From the NCBI GenBank assembly GCA_003151275.1, contig PLXC01000083.1, positions 32,777 to 96,776 on the forward strand: a DNA stretch of 64,000 nt. Direction: 5' to 3'. This DNA comes from Candidatus Melainabacteria bacterium. Lineage in GTDB: Bacteria > Cyanobacteriota > Vampirovibrionia > Obscuribacterales > Obscuribacteraceae. Shown here in pieces: positions 54,901 to 62,612 of this stretch. The position numbers and the translations under genes were made by a program. The notes below the pieces were generated by a model. That model saw nothing but the letters and a program-made list of their open reading frames with translations. It made no database searches and was not told the origin of the DNA. Position 1 is the stretch's first letter. The number at the start of each line of letters is the position of its first letter.

Positions 54901-57846
54901 GATACCGTCAGCGGTGACGTCGAATGTTCTGCATCTTCCCTGGCCAGAGAACGCATGTGTTTTGCTGAAGCTCAGATAGTCGCCCGGTTGATTGTGCGTA
55001 TCGGCAGCTGCTAGAAAGACCACATCACTATTTTTGTTGCGCAACTCGCCCATGCCCACATACAAAGCTGCTAAGGACGAGGCACAAGCCGCGTCAATTG
55101 AGAAATTGACCCCGCCAAGATCGAACCGGTTTGCCACCCTTCCCGCGGTGACATTACCGAGATATCCGGGAAATGAATCTTCTGTCCACTCAGGCAACGC
55201 TTCTTGCAGTTCTGCTTTGGCAGTGGGAGAAATGTCGTTGAGTTTCCAACCGAGCATAGAGCGCAAGGAGTAAAGTGCCGTGATCGGTCCATGTCCTGCG
55301 TTAGCCAGAACAACGGATGTCCTCTCGCGATCAAAGCCACGTTGCGAATAGCCGGCGTCTTCAATTGCTGCTCTTGTAACTTCAAGAAGCAACACTTGCA
55401 TCGGATCGATCGAGGCCAGGCTGCTTGGCGGAATGCCATATTTGGTTGGATCGAACTTCAAGTCTTGCAGGAAGCCGCCCCATTTTGAATAGATCTTGTC
55501 GCGGGCAAGTGGATCAGGATCGTAGTAATTTCTCCAATCCCACTGATCGATAGGTACTTCGGTAATGGTGTCAACTTTACTGAGAATATTTTCCCAGTAT
55601 GTTTCAAGGTCATTTGCTTTTGGAAATAGGCATGACATGCCGACAATTGCAATTGGCTCGGAAGCAGTTTTGCCGCTGGATTCAGTGCTGAATCGCTCTT
55701 CGTTTTTCGCCGCCAGTTTGGTAATCAACTCAGCGCCGCCATTGGAGACAGTATTGTGCAAAGCGGCGATGGTGCATACTGAATCGTGCATCGAGGCAAC
55801 TTGACCGATCATGTACATGCCGTCGGCCCACTGCTGTTCGGCAGACACATGCTCGAGATTTGCTCCACTCTTTGTTTGTTCTTTTAGTTCAGCTATGGCG
55901 TCTTCTTTAGTGCTTTCCTTGCTTACGCTTGCGGCACGAGTCAAACCTTTGCTGGCAATGCGCAGGCGCCCGAGGTTCATCAGCTCCAGCTCTTCGCGGA
56001 TCTCGTCTCTGCCCGTATTTTTAAGGGTCAGTTCTTGGCGTTTGTCGTCAAAGATTTTCTTGTATGGTGAATTGATGCAGCGAATAGCATGTCCCGGTCC
56101 AGTTTCTAGCAATACCGTTTTGTTGCATTCAATTGCTGCTTGCTGAAATTTCTCGACGATCGCGCCTGTCTCAACTGCTTCTTTGGTAAACAAATAGGCG
56201 GTGCCCATCAGAGCACCAACGCAAACTCCACGAGCGGCTAGAGTGGCTGCCATGGCTGCCACCATCGCCGATGACAAAGCGTCATGCACTCCACCGGCGA
56301 AGAGAACGTGGTACACGGAGGCGTCATCACGCGGTCCGAGTGCCCCGAGAATTCTTTCGATCATTGCTTCCCATAAGGTGAAGCTGGCGCGTGGACCAAC
56401 GTGACCGCCGCATTCTTTACCCTCAAAGATAAATCGCTTCGAGCCCATTTCGATGAATGATTCGAGAAGCATCGGAGAAGGCACATGCAGGTAAGTTTTT
56501 ATGCCCATGTCCTCAAGCGCCTTGGCCTGGTCAGGGCGACCGCCGGCAATCAAAGCGAATGGTGGACGATATTTGGTTACAACTTCCATTTGTTCCTGCC
56601 GCAACTGGGCCGGAACGAATCCCAGAATACCGACACCCCAAGCCAATGAGCCAAGCTTGTCTTTTGTTTCGGATATAAGCAGATCACATTCGTTTTTGCG
56701 CATCAGGGCCAGGGCTAGAAAAGGTAAACCACCATCTTTGGAGACGCTCAGTGCAAAATCAGCAGTGTCGCTGACTCGAGTCATCGCGCCTTGCACGATC
56801 GGATAAGTGGTGCCGTGTGATACCGCTAATGGTGAGCCTTCTTGCAGTGGTTGTTTTTCGGCCGCGAGTTTAACGTGTTCTCGAACCGACGTTTTAATCG
56901 CCTGGGCTATTCCTGCCACAGTGCAATATCTCTGCCCGAAATCAGACGCGAAACAGATGTCCTGACCAAAAGTCCAAACTCGATCGAGGGCTCGGTGGCT
57001 TTGATTATATTTTGCAACTTGGCTGAAGACCAGTTCTTTCCCGCTTGTCGCTTGTTCGAGTGTCGCAGCTGCTTTAGCGAAGAATCGATATGACTCCCCG
57101 CCGCAGATGGAAACAGAAGTTTCGGTGCCGTCCATGTTGGCAATTTTTTGTTTGAGTTCCAACGGCAGTGATGACTCTTTGGCCATCAGCAACTGTGAGT
57201 CGAGCACAACACCAGCGGCCCCGGCTACATAAGCCGCAGCGGAAGTGTGGATGCCAATCCCGCCTTGCGCGTAAAAAGGGATTTTGATTTGCTGGGCAAA
57301 TTGCTGGAGCATGACGAACGATGTTTCGTCTCCGATTCGTCCCCCTGATTCATGCCCTTTTGCGATTACGGCATCAGCACCGGCATCTTGCGCGACCAGT
57401 GCTTCTTGCACTGAGATCGCTTCGACAATAACCTTAAGGTTCCGCTTTTTCAGCGCCTTAACTGCTTTTGAAGCTTCAGCTACTAAGGTGGTTGGCAGAT
57501 TGGTGATTACGGCAGTGAGCTGGCGATGATGGCACTTGGATTGAAGCAGATCCAGCAGAGTCTCAACGTCTGCACTTTGTCCGGCATCATATTTGATACC
57601 ACTGTTACCGCTGCCGGACTCGATTAACTTGACCAACACTTCAGCAATCGCCAGCCGCTTGCTTCCATCAGCAATGTCCAGCAACTCCAAATTGATCACA
57701 CCCATGTCACCAGAGCGAATTGCAGCGGCGGCAATGGCAGCGTCTGCCAAATAGCTTTCTTGAATTTCTTCCGGTCGCCTGCTGTCGGCCACGCCACTAA
57801 GCCCTAAGGCGCCGTGGTTAATGGCGATGATTCCAAAGCTCGACAT
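48952..57846 (-). CDS. Giant type I synthase NPD-NPD-KS-AT-ACP-KR-DH (PUFA-synthase/secondary-lipid type)
   Basis: Main subunit of an iterative acyl synthase. Residue numbers count from a TTG at 57894; the ATG at 57846 (residue 17) with AGAGG nine bases upstream is the preferred start. Residues about 20-290 and 355-640 are two nitronate-monooxygenase/enoyl-reductase-like TIM barrels (DAGADAVIAKGHESGG; EGKECGGHVGPR). KS about 745-1195 has C937, H1072 and H1112. AT about 1318-1640 has S1422 (GHSYGE) and H1526 (QAFHSSH), malonyl type. A Pro/Gln linker includes a helix (TQQQVMLAYL). A single ACP has S2013 (LGIDSIKRV). An Asn/Gly-rich linker follows, then KR (about 2150-2660, TGGARGIT) and DH (about 2685-2980, DHTFDGIPVMP, DPVLFDSSMQ). 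It could run the complete KS-KR-DH-ER cycle with the barrels as reductase. Product unknown. Confidence 0.9.
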   Translation of the reverse strand: MSSFGIIAINHGALGLSGVADSRRPEEIQESYLADAAIAAAAIRSGDMGVINLELLDIADGSKRLAIAEVLVKLIESGSGNSGIKYDAGQSADVETLLDLLQSKCHHRQLTAVITNLPTTLVAEASKAVKALKKRNLKVIVEAISVQEALVAQDAGADAVIAKGHESGGRIGDETSFVMLQQFAQQIKIPFYAQGGIGIHTSAAAYVAGAAGVVLDSQLLMAKESSLPLELKQKIANMDGTETSVSICGGESYRFFAKAAATLEQATSGKELVFSQVAKYNQSHRALDRVWTFGQDICFASDFGQRYCTVAGIAQAIKTSVREHVKLAAEKQPLQEGSPLAVSHGTTYPIVQGAMTRVSDTADFALSVSKDGGLPFLALALMRKNECDLLISETKDKLGSLAWGVGILGFVPAQLRQEQMEVVTKYRPPFALIAGGRPDQAKALEDMGIKTYLHVPSPMLLESFIEMGSKRFIFEGKECGGHVGPRASFTLWEAMIERILGALGPRDDASVYHVLFAGGVHDALSSAMVAAMAATLAARGVCVGALMGTAYLFTKEAVETGAIVEKFQQAAIECNKTVLLETGPGHAIRCINSPYKKIFDDKRQELTLKNTGRDEIREELELMNLGRLRIASKGLTRAASVSKESTKEDAIAELKEQTKSGANLEHVSAEQQWADGMYMIGQVASMHDSVCTIAALHNTVSNGGAELITKLAAKNEERFSTESSGKTASEPIAIVGMSCLFPKANDLETYWENILSKVDTITEVPIDQWDWRNYYDPDPLARDKIYSKWGGFLQDLKFDPTKYGIPPSSLASIDPMQVLLLEVTRAAIEDAGYSQRGFDRERTSVVLANAGHGPITALYSLRSMLGWKLNDISPTAKAELQEALPEWTEDSFPGYLGNVTAGRVANRFDLGGVNFSIDAACASSLAALYVGMGELRNKNSDVVFLAAADTHNQPGDYLSFSKTHAFSGQGRCRTFDVTADGIVISEGIAMLVLKRLSDAERDGDRIYATIKGIGGSSDGRDLSLTAPRPAGQMLALTRAYEDAGVSPCSVSLVEAHGTGTVAGDNAEIEALKTVFEEHGAEKRGCAVGSVKTMIGHTKAAAGLASIIKVAKALHHKVLPPTMGVTQPNPSCDFENSPFYINSESRPWINTGDDVRRAGVSAFGFGGTNFHAVIEEYVPTANSTPKAATYGWPVELFLLHGKNRLDLMKALESVSETVKRAAKVEETVNFREVAQTVHLKQLERHADASVQELCLAIVASSIEDLQEKISRAKSDLLNGNCVEIKDPRGIYFVDLEQKPDVAKGKVAFLFPGQGSQSVDMLRELATQFPEIRNTFEQASKVLAQRFAQPLNALVYPPPAFTEEEKSAQAHALTNTHIAQPAIGAADLGMLKLLRSFGLAPDMVAGHSYGEYVALHAAGVFEESELFKISEVRGRLLSEKNGGGKGTMAAVAGQVEQVSKVLRETPGVTLANINSPKQCVVSGEESAVQNALEAFKKHGVVAKLIPVSQAFHSSHMKHAQAPLEKALAAIPLLEPALPVYCNTDSELYSKSSVVNKLTKHIVEPVDFARQLRKMYEDGARIFVEVGPGAVLSGLTEATLSESGESKFVVVPSGRGGLSHLLHCLAILAAHGQKIDIGRLFNARTKAFETARKFGRTLTTNEPQRSRTLLYLVNSAHIKRVGDNAPIKPLLRTPKAPASQAKVVQAQAAAMPVALAQPAPTPVTPTPAQASPAQNSPASAAPKAAKQLQTVSKPVQVSSSQNETRNPIPASMNTSKPVDQPKTIQNNNSRTVQMPVPPPAPMTSQSQGVLIPTAVSGKNVDQVMLQFQQTMLQMTNSFLQTQQQVMLAYLQTKGGQGVTGQMQYQTAPQALAQPTQDFSYVQMPAQGNAYSQAPAPYEVYTQTPQAPTQNVPAAQLLNTLSQVEASAVVPAPVDADTSAKELSELVSAQTLLSAAETNSNQEDPQTLVNALLDIVSQRTGYPIDMLDPTLDLEADLGIDSIKRVEILNSFRKMLPEEKQLELEGGLEELAGTKTLQGIIDWICKAPIGAGPTEKHHNGGGNGNGNGHGNGNGNGNGHGPENGKGQLIHLPTLSNNGGNGNNGHNGHNGNNGHGGLHLVTEPALELVSGGVLRRGLVQSYILPSLDSKKLQLPGVVLIAADVAGYAKALATALTSLKQKVVLLTAGKSTTSDPTVNVSDFSKLDEVSAAVQKVKAEHGAIAAFIDLRAFDIQENAKDVALLSQLFAIAKALEVEFNPKHAESKKHFIAAARLDGQFGLTKAIQFSPLQGGLVGLMKSLAKEWTQSSCHAIDFSAHLAPAAVAEILIKELASTDPYVETGYDEKHRYALEALSTSFEDAERNSLLIDDSKVVLITGGARGITAEIALEMAAKYQPKLILVGRLPEPSAKEATATAGLDSAKEVKAAIMDELKAEGKTVSIAAVESVYQRLLKEREVRQTLTELRSFGSVVEYHSLDVRDAKAFGQLIDEIYKRHGNIDGVIHGAGIIEDGFTKDKTVESFEKVVSTKVDSSFILSEKVDLNSLQFMFLFSSIVGRTGNAGQTDYVAANETVNKLAMQLDKKTKARVASIMWGPWKGGMAQPELESIFAKYGWAMIDASAGRSYFIDELEFGKKGDVEVLLVAELLGEAALPEPSGPRLYQAKPSIVEPGSFQFAFDLNPEHDLYLNDHTFDGIPVMPMAFALEMMAEAVTSAYPGYSVRKVHRLDIPSGIVFDAPTKQITVVTEEVSRSEMGVRVKVALNTGAPLKRTNFKAVMELSRTGSGETQRPAQWPPDVVQHFSQLSELSVITDMVDEVPSPSDIYGSWLFHGPIFQGIKDIHALGSSGILGTVQAAEEGTCFAQTNGDKWVIDPVLFDSSMQLAGVWARHNLDITVLPTGFRTLHILGTIESGEQLYGRIFINPGATARELTCELAIYRKSGEMVMLVEGLGGVGSKSLNRLASQASPLGTIK

Positions 57847-58052
57847 CTGCTCTAGCCTCTTGTGGGTCTCATACCTGGAATTAGATTGGGTCAAGCCTTT
57901 GTGATCTCTTTTTGATGACAGCGGACAAGGGGCCAGGTAATAAACCTAAGAAGTATAGAGGGCCTGCATCACTGGTCCATTGGACAGTTTTTAACAAGGT
58001 CCGGTTGCTAAAAGCCCATTGTTTCCGGGCGATAGCGGTTGTCTTAAGTGAA

Positions 58053-59318
58053 TTAAATAATTACGACTTCGCTTGGACTTCGCAATTCGTATTCGATTCC
58101 ACGCCAGCGAATTCTATTCGTCAATACAGAATACAGCGTCATCCACGGCAGAACGATATGCGCCAGGGGTAAGACCAGTGAAAAGCGCAAAAGTGATGAT
58201 TGAAAGGCGCGCTCCATAAGAGCCTTTTCTTCTGATGCTTGCCCTGAATTTGCAGTATTAAAGTCCTCTTCTTTTGCGCTTAACGAAAGTACGCGATACC
58301 ACAAGCGTTGAGCTTTCAGTAAGAAAAGGATCTCCACAGGCAGCAAAATCAAGCCTGCGACACTAGCGGCAATTAATTCTGTAGAACCTGTTAGGGCTGC
58401 GGCGACGGTTGAGCCCGCTACAGCCAGCAACCAGACCGTCAGGATGATTGCCCGGCGGATGGCTCGGCGCCATAGTTTGGGGTAGTAAACCTTAGTTAAT
58501 ATCAGTTGGCGGTTTGTCCACTCGACTATTTCGGGAATCGTTGCGTCGCCGTGGCTGGCGACCAGACATTGGGGGACAAAACGAACTTTAAGTCCCAAAT
58601 CTTTTACCGCAGTCGTTAGTGATAAGTCGTCATCAGCGGCTCGATCCCAATGTTGCGCGACTTTGGCGTCGGCAAATGTCTTTCTGCGAATGGCCATTGC
58701 CCCTCCCCAGGCGAAGGCGTAATTTGGGTCGGCGAGCTCCCACGCCGACATGCGATTCCATAGTGAGCGAAGCAATGAGGGCCAATCGCCTTTGAAAGGG
58801 ATGTAGAAACGATATCCAGTCGTGACACCGACAGTCTGATCTTGCAAGTGAGCAATCAAATATTGAATGAAGTCGTGTCGCGCGATCACGTCAGAGTCCA
58901 CGAAAGCAAGCACTTCCGAGTCTTCGGAAATTTCTTGTAACGCGCACAGTTGGTTATTAATTTTCTGAGCTCGACCTTGATTGATGCCTGCTACTACGAT
59001 TTTTGTGGGCACGGCAGATTGTGCGGCGCAAATTTTTGTCAGTACCGCATAGGCTGGATCATTTTCCTGAGCGACCGCAAAGACGACTTCAAACCTGGGT
59101 TTGCCATCGATACCTATATATCTTTGGGCGAGCAATTTCGTAATGTTTTCTTCGAAACCAGGGTCCAGTCCTTTGCAGGGCAAGATTACGGACGCTTTAG
59201 GCGAGTAATCCGTCGGCGTAAATTGGAGTTCGCGCTGCACGTACGTGAAGATTCTGTTGAACGAGACAATCTGCGCAACAGTTGCTGCCAGAGTGATAAA
59301 TCCTAGTAAGAAAAGCAT
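58053..59318 (-). CDS. Family 2/21-type glycosyltransferase (ceramide-glucosyltransferase-like)
   Basis: Membrane-bound inverting glycosyltransferase of 421 residues. A membrane segment at residues 1-20 is followed by the GT-A core: ASVILPCKGLD, the metal/nucleotide motif VDSDV (D141, D143), GGAMAIRRKTF, the catalytic AADDDLSLT (D229-D231) and a W-T-N-R-Q segment (about 267-271) corresponding to the (Q/R)xxRW region. Hydrophobic segments at about 290-335 and 375-400 anchor the C-terminus. This matches ceramide glucosyltransferase/HpnI-like enzymes, which attach sugars to lipids. It sits 206 bp upstream of the giant synthase on the same strand and diverges from the GH3-type gene, so a role in glycosylating the synthase product is a reasonable inference. 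Confidence 0.85.
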   Translation of the reverse strand: MLFLLGFITLAATVAQIVSFNRIFTYVQRELQFTPTDYSPKASVILPCKGLDPGFEENITKLLAQRYIGIDGKPRFEVVFAVAQENDPAYAVLTKICAAQSAVPTKIVVAGINQGRAQKINNQLCALQEISEDSEVLAFVDSDVIARHDFIQYLIAHLQDQTVGVTTGYRFYIPFKGDWPSLLRSLWNRMSAWELADPNYAFAWGGAMAIRRKTFADAKVAQHWDRAADDDLSLTTAVKDLGLKVRFVPQCLVASHGDATIPEIVEWTNRQLILTKVYYPKLWRRAIRRAIILTVWLLAVAGSTVAAALTGSTELIAASVAGLILLPVEILFLLKAQRLWYRVLSLSAKEEDFNTANSGQASEEKALMERAFQSSLLRFSLVLPLAHIVLPWMTLYSVLTNRIRWRGIEYELRSPSEVVII

Positions 59319-59449
59319 GAGTCACATCGAGGCGGATGGAAAGAAGGCGCGGCAGCTCAGCCATTAAAACGCATAGTCAAGTATAGTGCTAGACTTTCGG
59401 ATGCTCAGTGGTATTGAGCTAACAAACATTTCAGACTCTATCTTTGAGC

Positions 59450-61126
59450 ATGTTTCGCAATCTGCTTTATTCAGCATTCGGTATTTTGGGTTCGCGTGAG
59501 GCTAAGGCTCTCGAAAAGGCGAGCCTCGATCCCGGCGCGACACAGCTTGCCAAACTGATGTCGATCATTACTGCCAATGCCGATACTGTCTACGGCAAGG
59601 AACATCGTTTTGCTTCAATTAAGTCTGTCTCTGATTTTCAAGATGCTGTTCCCATCAACGAATACGATAATCTCCAGCCCTACATAACCAGGGTGTCGGA
59701 AGGAGAACAAAATGTACTGACCAGTGAAATGCCATTCATGTTCGCGACCACAAGTGGCACAACAGGCGCTCGAAAGTTAATTCCGATAACGCGTAGTTAT
59801 GTAAAAGAATTTCGTAAAGCCTCAGTTTCTTCGGGCTATCATTTACTCAAAGGTTTCCCGGGAGTAGCCAAAGGCGTCAGTCTATCGGTCTTTTCACCAG
59901 CGGAAGAGGGGCGCACAGCTGCCGGAATTCCTTATGGAGCGATTTCAGGTCGACTTTATTTAGAAGAGCCTCCCCTGATTAAGAAGTATGTTTCTCCGCT
60001 CCCCTACGAAATCTTCTTAATCAAAGATTATGAGAGCCGCTATTACACTTTGCTACGTTGCGCGCTGGTGCTGCCGATCAGTTCTATCTATACGTTGAAT
60101 CCCAGCACGATCATGGTGTTGGCTCGCCGATTGCAAACATATGCGAGCCGCTTGATCGAAGATGTCGATCGTGGCACTTTGACGCCTCCGGTTATGCCCC
60201 CCACGGATATACAGGCGGCGCTGCAACATCTTTTGAAACCACAACCGCGTCGCGCTCGTGAGTTGAAAAAACTATTCGAAAACGATGAATTTAAGCCAAC
60301 CAAGATTTGGAAAAATCTCAGCCTGATGTGTTGTTGGACGAAAGCCGCGGCCGCATTTTATCTGCAGGATTTACCGGAGTTCTTTGGCGACCTACCCGTC
60401 TGTGACATTACATACGGTGCCAGTGAAGGGCGTGGCACAGTTTCAATTGGGCAAGGCAAACAAATACTGGCTTTACGTTCTCACTTCTTCGAATTCATTC
60501 CTGAAAATGAATTGGGCGCAGGAAAGCGTCCCCTGCTTGCTGAGCAGCTCACAGTCGGAGAAAGCTATTACATCTTGTTTACAACATCGAGTGGACTATA
60601 TCGATATAACATCAATGACATAGTCAAAGTTGCTGGTTGGCACAATCGCGCACCATTGCTTGAGTTTCAACATAAAGGTGGCAACATCAGTTCTTTTACC
60701 GGCGAGAAGCTGACTGAATCACAAGTTACAAATGCGGTTTCTGCGGCAATTCTCGAGTGCCATGTAAAACTACGCTTTTTTACTGTCATTCCGAAATTTC
60801 GTCCCGAGCCTCATTATGAGCTTTGGTGCGAACCTTTCAGCGAGGAGACTGCTAAGCGTCTGACGAGCGAAGTGGTTGAGAATTTGCGACAATCATTTGA
60901 TCGACACTTGGGCCTGATGAATATCGAATACGATGCTAAACGTCAGTCTGATCGACTCGCCCAAACGACTGTCGAATTTTTAAGTGTCGGCGCTTACGAG
61001 GAGCTACGCAAGCACTTGGTGGCAGGCGGTGTTCCGGATGCTCAAGTGAAAGTCAGTCACTTAAATCCAAAAAAAGAGATACTTGGATTTCTGCAAGAAT
61101 ATTGCAAACAGGCTGCGCCGCGCTGA
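59450..61126 (+). CDS. GH3-family acyl-adenylate-forming enzyme (acyl-acid amido synthetase type)
   Basis: A 558-residue member of the GH3 (auxin-responsive) branch of the ANL adenylating superfamily. All three nucleotide motifs are visible: TTSGTTGARK at about residue 100, YGASEGRG near 321, and YRYNINDIVKVAGW near 383. The acyl acid is activated as an acyl-adenylate and then joined to an amine, in plants an amino acid. Bacterial members are mostly uncharacterised. The ATG at 59450 is taken as start (a TTG two codons earlier is possible); no strong ribosome-binding site is seen. It diverges from the glycosyltransferase gene across 131 bp, so it could use the acyl chain from the neighbouring synthase, releasing it as an amide. 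Confidence 0.88.
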   Translation: MFRNLLYSAFGILGSREAKALEKASLDPGATQLAKLMSIITANADTVYGKEHRFASIKSVSDFQDAVPINEYDNLQPYITRVSEGEQNVLTSEMPFMFATTSGTTGARKLIPITRSYVKEFRKASVSSGYHLLKGFPGVAKGVSLSVFSPAEEGRTAAGIPYGAISGRLYLEEPPLIKKYVSPLPYEIFLIKDYESRYYTLLRCALVLPISSIYTLNPSTIMVLARRLQTYASRLIEDVDRGTLTPPVMPPTDIQAALQHLLKPQPRRARELKKLFENDEFKPTKIWKNLSLMCCWTKAAAAFYLQDLPEFFGDLPVCDITYGASEGRGTVSIGQGKQILALRSHFFEFIPENELGAGKRPLLAEQLTVGESYYILFTTSSGLYRYNINDIVKVAGWHNRAPLLEFQHKGGNISSFTGEKLTESQVTNAVSAAILECHVKLRFFTVIPKFRPEPHYELWCEPFSEETAKRLTSEVVENLRQSFDRHLGLMNIEYDAKRQSDRLAQTTVEFLSVGAYEELRKHLVAGGVPDAQVKVSHLNPKKEILGFLQEYCKQAAPR

Positions 61127-61222
61127 TCAAGTCAACGAACTCTGAATCAAGACTGAACGATTCTATTTTGGCTGACACATCCAGGTGGCTCCCCTATTTT
61201 CTTTTTTAAAGACCACTTTTGT

Positions 61223-61314
61223 GTTAAGCAAAAATCGCAAAAATCCGAGGACCGAAAACACTTGCTGGGCAAGCGTTTCAAAAATCAAAAAGTCTGGAAA
61301 CGCTGATGTAATAT
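61223..61314 (+). repeat. Structured repeat element, right copy
   Basis: A 92-nt copy of the element at 43858, in the same orientation and also between convergent genes. Its first 16 bases (GTTAAGCAAAAATCGC) and last 18 (61297-61314, GAAACGCTGATGTAATAT) are nearly identical to the other copy. Here AGCGTTTC (61272-61279) pairs with GAAACGCT (61297-61304). A second small stem, CTTGC with GCAAG, lies at about 61261-61273. The two copies bracket the GH3, glycosyltransferase and synthase genes. Confidence 0.75.
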
Positions 61315-61417
61315 ATGTTCATGAAGCTGTAGGCTAAAAAGGGAGGGGACTATGCCTCCACCCCATAAATAAAAGGCTGATGGTCATTCGATCGGACTTT
61401 ACCGACTCATACGCGTG

Positions 61418-61471
61418 GAGCTGACGCAGTATTGCGAGTTGACGCAGTATTCCGAGTTGACGTTGTGTTGA
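61418..61471. repeat. Three tandem 18-bp repeats
   Basis: Three consecutive 18-bp units: GAGCTGACGCAGTATTGC, GAGTTGACGCAGTATTCC and a third, more diverged unit starting GAGTTGACG. Units one and two differ at two positions. They lie in the 409-bp spacer between the GH3 gene and the proline-dehydrogenase-type gene, where no other gene is supported apart from the structured repeat at 61223. Confidence 0.8.
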
Positions 61472-61535
61472 AGTGGCGAGTCTGCTCAGACTTCTACGGA
61501 AAGGTGCAGCAGGCAATACTTCAAGAAAGATTGGA

Positions 61536-62612
61536 CTACTGCACACCGAAGAAATTCTTGATTCCGTAAACGATCATGTTTGGATTTTCGCGCAATCTTC
61601 GGCGGCAATATGCGCCCGAAACTTTAGCTGTTCCAAACGGCAGATACATGCGAACTAGCACAGCTGTAGACTCTAGCTGCTTCAAATACGGAACGTCTGA
61701 TGCCGCCACATTTGATTGCAGGTCTTTAAAGTATTGTCCGTTCCTGAGCGTTTTTTGTATTTTTTGCCTAGGCACGCCCTGAAGCATTTGATGCTCGAAT
61801 TGGTTTGATGGAACTTTTTGCGGCACCGCTACATATTGATAGAAAGTGTCAATGCATTTTGTATCGTGCGTTGCCAGTTCAACGTAAACGCCCTGGGAAA
61901 GCAGAAGACCAGCATACTGAACGAGCAGATCTTTCATGATTCTTTTGTCGGTGTGGGCAATTTGTGCTTGCTCATTGTAGATCCCTATAACCAGCCGCAC
62001 TCTCATTCGTTCGTCGAATCGTTTGATATCGTTTTCTGTTCTAAACAATCTGGTTTGAATAACTGTGCCCAGGTTGGTATATCCAGCATTGATCAAGGCG
62101 AAATATGCTTCGAGTTGAAAGTTGGCCCAGCGATGATCTTCGGCTTCCAGCGTGACATTTATTTCCTTCTTCAAAGCATAATCGACCACACGTGTAATTC
62201 TGTCAAAAGCATCTTCTTGCGCCTTTTCGCTCTCACGGCCGTGTTGTGGTGCCATTGTGCTGAACATTGAAGGTTTCATTGAAACGGTCAACTGTTCGCG
62301 AGCATTGTCTGTTTTTATCTGACTGGCATGAACAGCATCGAATAAGTGTTTGTAAGCGTCGACGTAGGCTTCGCAGTGTTCAGGTGTCGGAGCGTCCTCG
62401 CCAAGGATATCGAGCGTGCCGCAAAATTTGTGCTCGGCATATATCTGGTGAGCAATTTGAATCGCTTCTTCCGCGCTCTGTCCCGCGAGGTATGGTTTTG
62501 CTAGGGTTAGCACCAGACCTAACGGGATCGCGTCAAAGATAGTTTTTGGCGGTGGCGTGTGAGACTGCTCCATTACTAATGTTGACTCGATCGAAGGTGA
62601 TTGCACTGGCAT
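61536..62612 (-). CDS. Proline-dehydrogenase-family protein
   Basis: A 358-residue FAD-dependent TIM-barrel protein of the proline dehydrogenase family. The C-terminal signature YLPFG then YCRRRLRENPNMI is the PRODH motif that places arginines on the substrate carboxylate; LTVSMKPSMFS and VTLEAEDHRW are the expected strands, and VRLVIGIYNE and VELATHD follow. It would oxidise proline to pyrroline-5-carboxylate and pass electrons to quinones. No P5C dehydrogenase (PutA-type fusion or separate gene) is in the window. The ATG at 62612 is chosen because AGGAG lies eight bases upstream; codons further up are probably non-coding. It is convergent with the GH3 gene. Confidence 0.82.
   Translation of the reverse strand: MPVQSPSIESTLVMEQSHTPPPKTIFDAIPLGLVLTLAKPYLAGQSAEEAIQIAHQIYAEHKFCGTLDILGEDAPTPEHCEAYVDAYKHLFDAVHASQIKTDNAREQLTVSMKPSMFSTMAPQHGRESEKAQEDAFDRITRVVDYALKKEINVTLEAEDHRWANFQLEAYFALINAGYTNLGTVIQTRLFRTENDIKRFDERMRVRLVIGIYNEQAQIAHTDKRIMKDLLVQYAGLLLSQGVYVELATHDTKCIDTFYQYVAVPQKVPSNQFEHQMLQGVPRQKIQKTLRNGQYFKDLQSNVAASDVPYLKQLESTAVLVRMYLPFGTAKVSGAYCRRRLRENPNMIVYGIKNFFGVQ

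Noticed and set aside
44001..57846. Heterocyst glycolipid (Hgl) synthase or enediyne synthase
   Set aside because: The fused NPD barrels, single ACP and KS-AT-DH-PPTase partner do not match the Hgl or enediyne layouts I know; the KS-AT order alone is not specific.
57912..58172. 86-residue plus-strand ORF between the synthase and glycosyltransferase genes
   Set aside because: It runs into the glycosyltransferase gene antisense, has no ribosome-binding site and no recognisable sequence; the region more likely holds the synthase promoter.
43858..61314. Integron attC sites (GTTAAGC fits GTTRRRY)
   Set aside because: The matching end is at the wrong side and the other end lacks RYYYAAC; no integrase gene is in view.
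61334..61546. 70-residue minus-strand ORF in the GH3/proline dehydrogenase spacer
   Set aside because: It is built from the 18-bp tandem repeats, overlaps the end of the next gene and has no ribosome-binding site or recognisable product.
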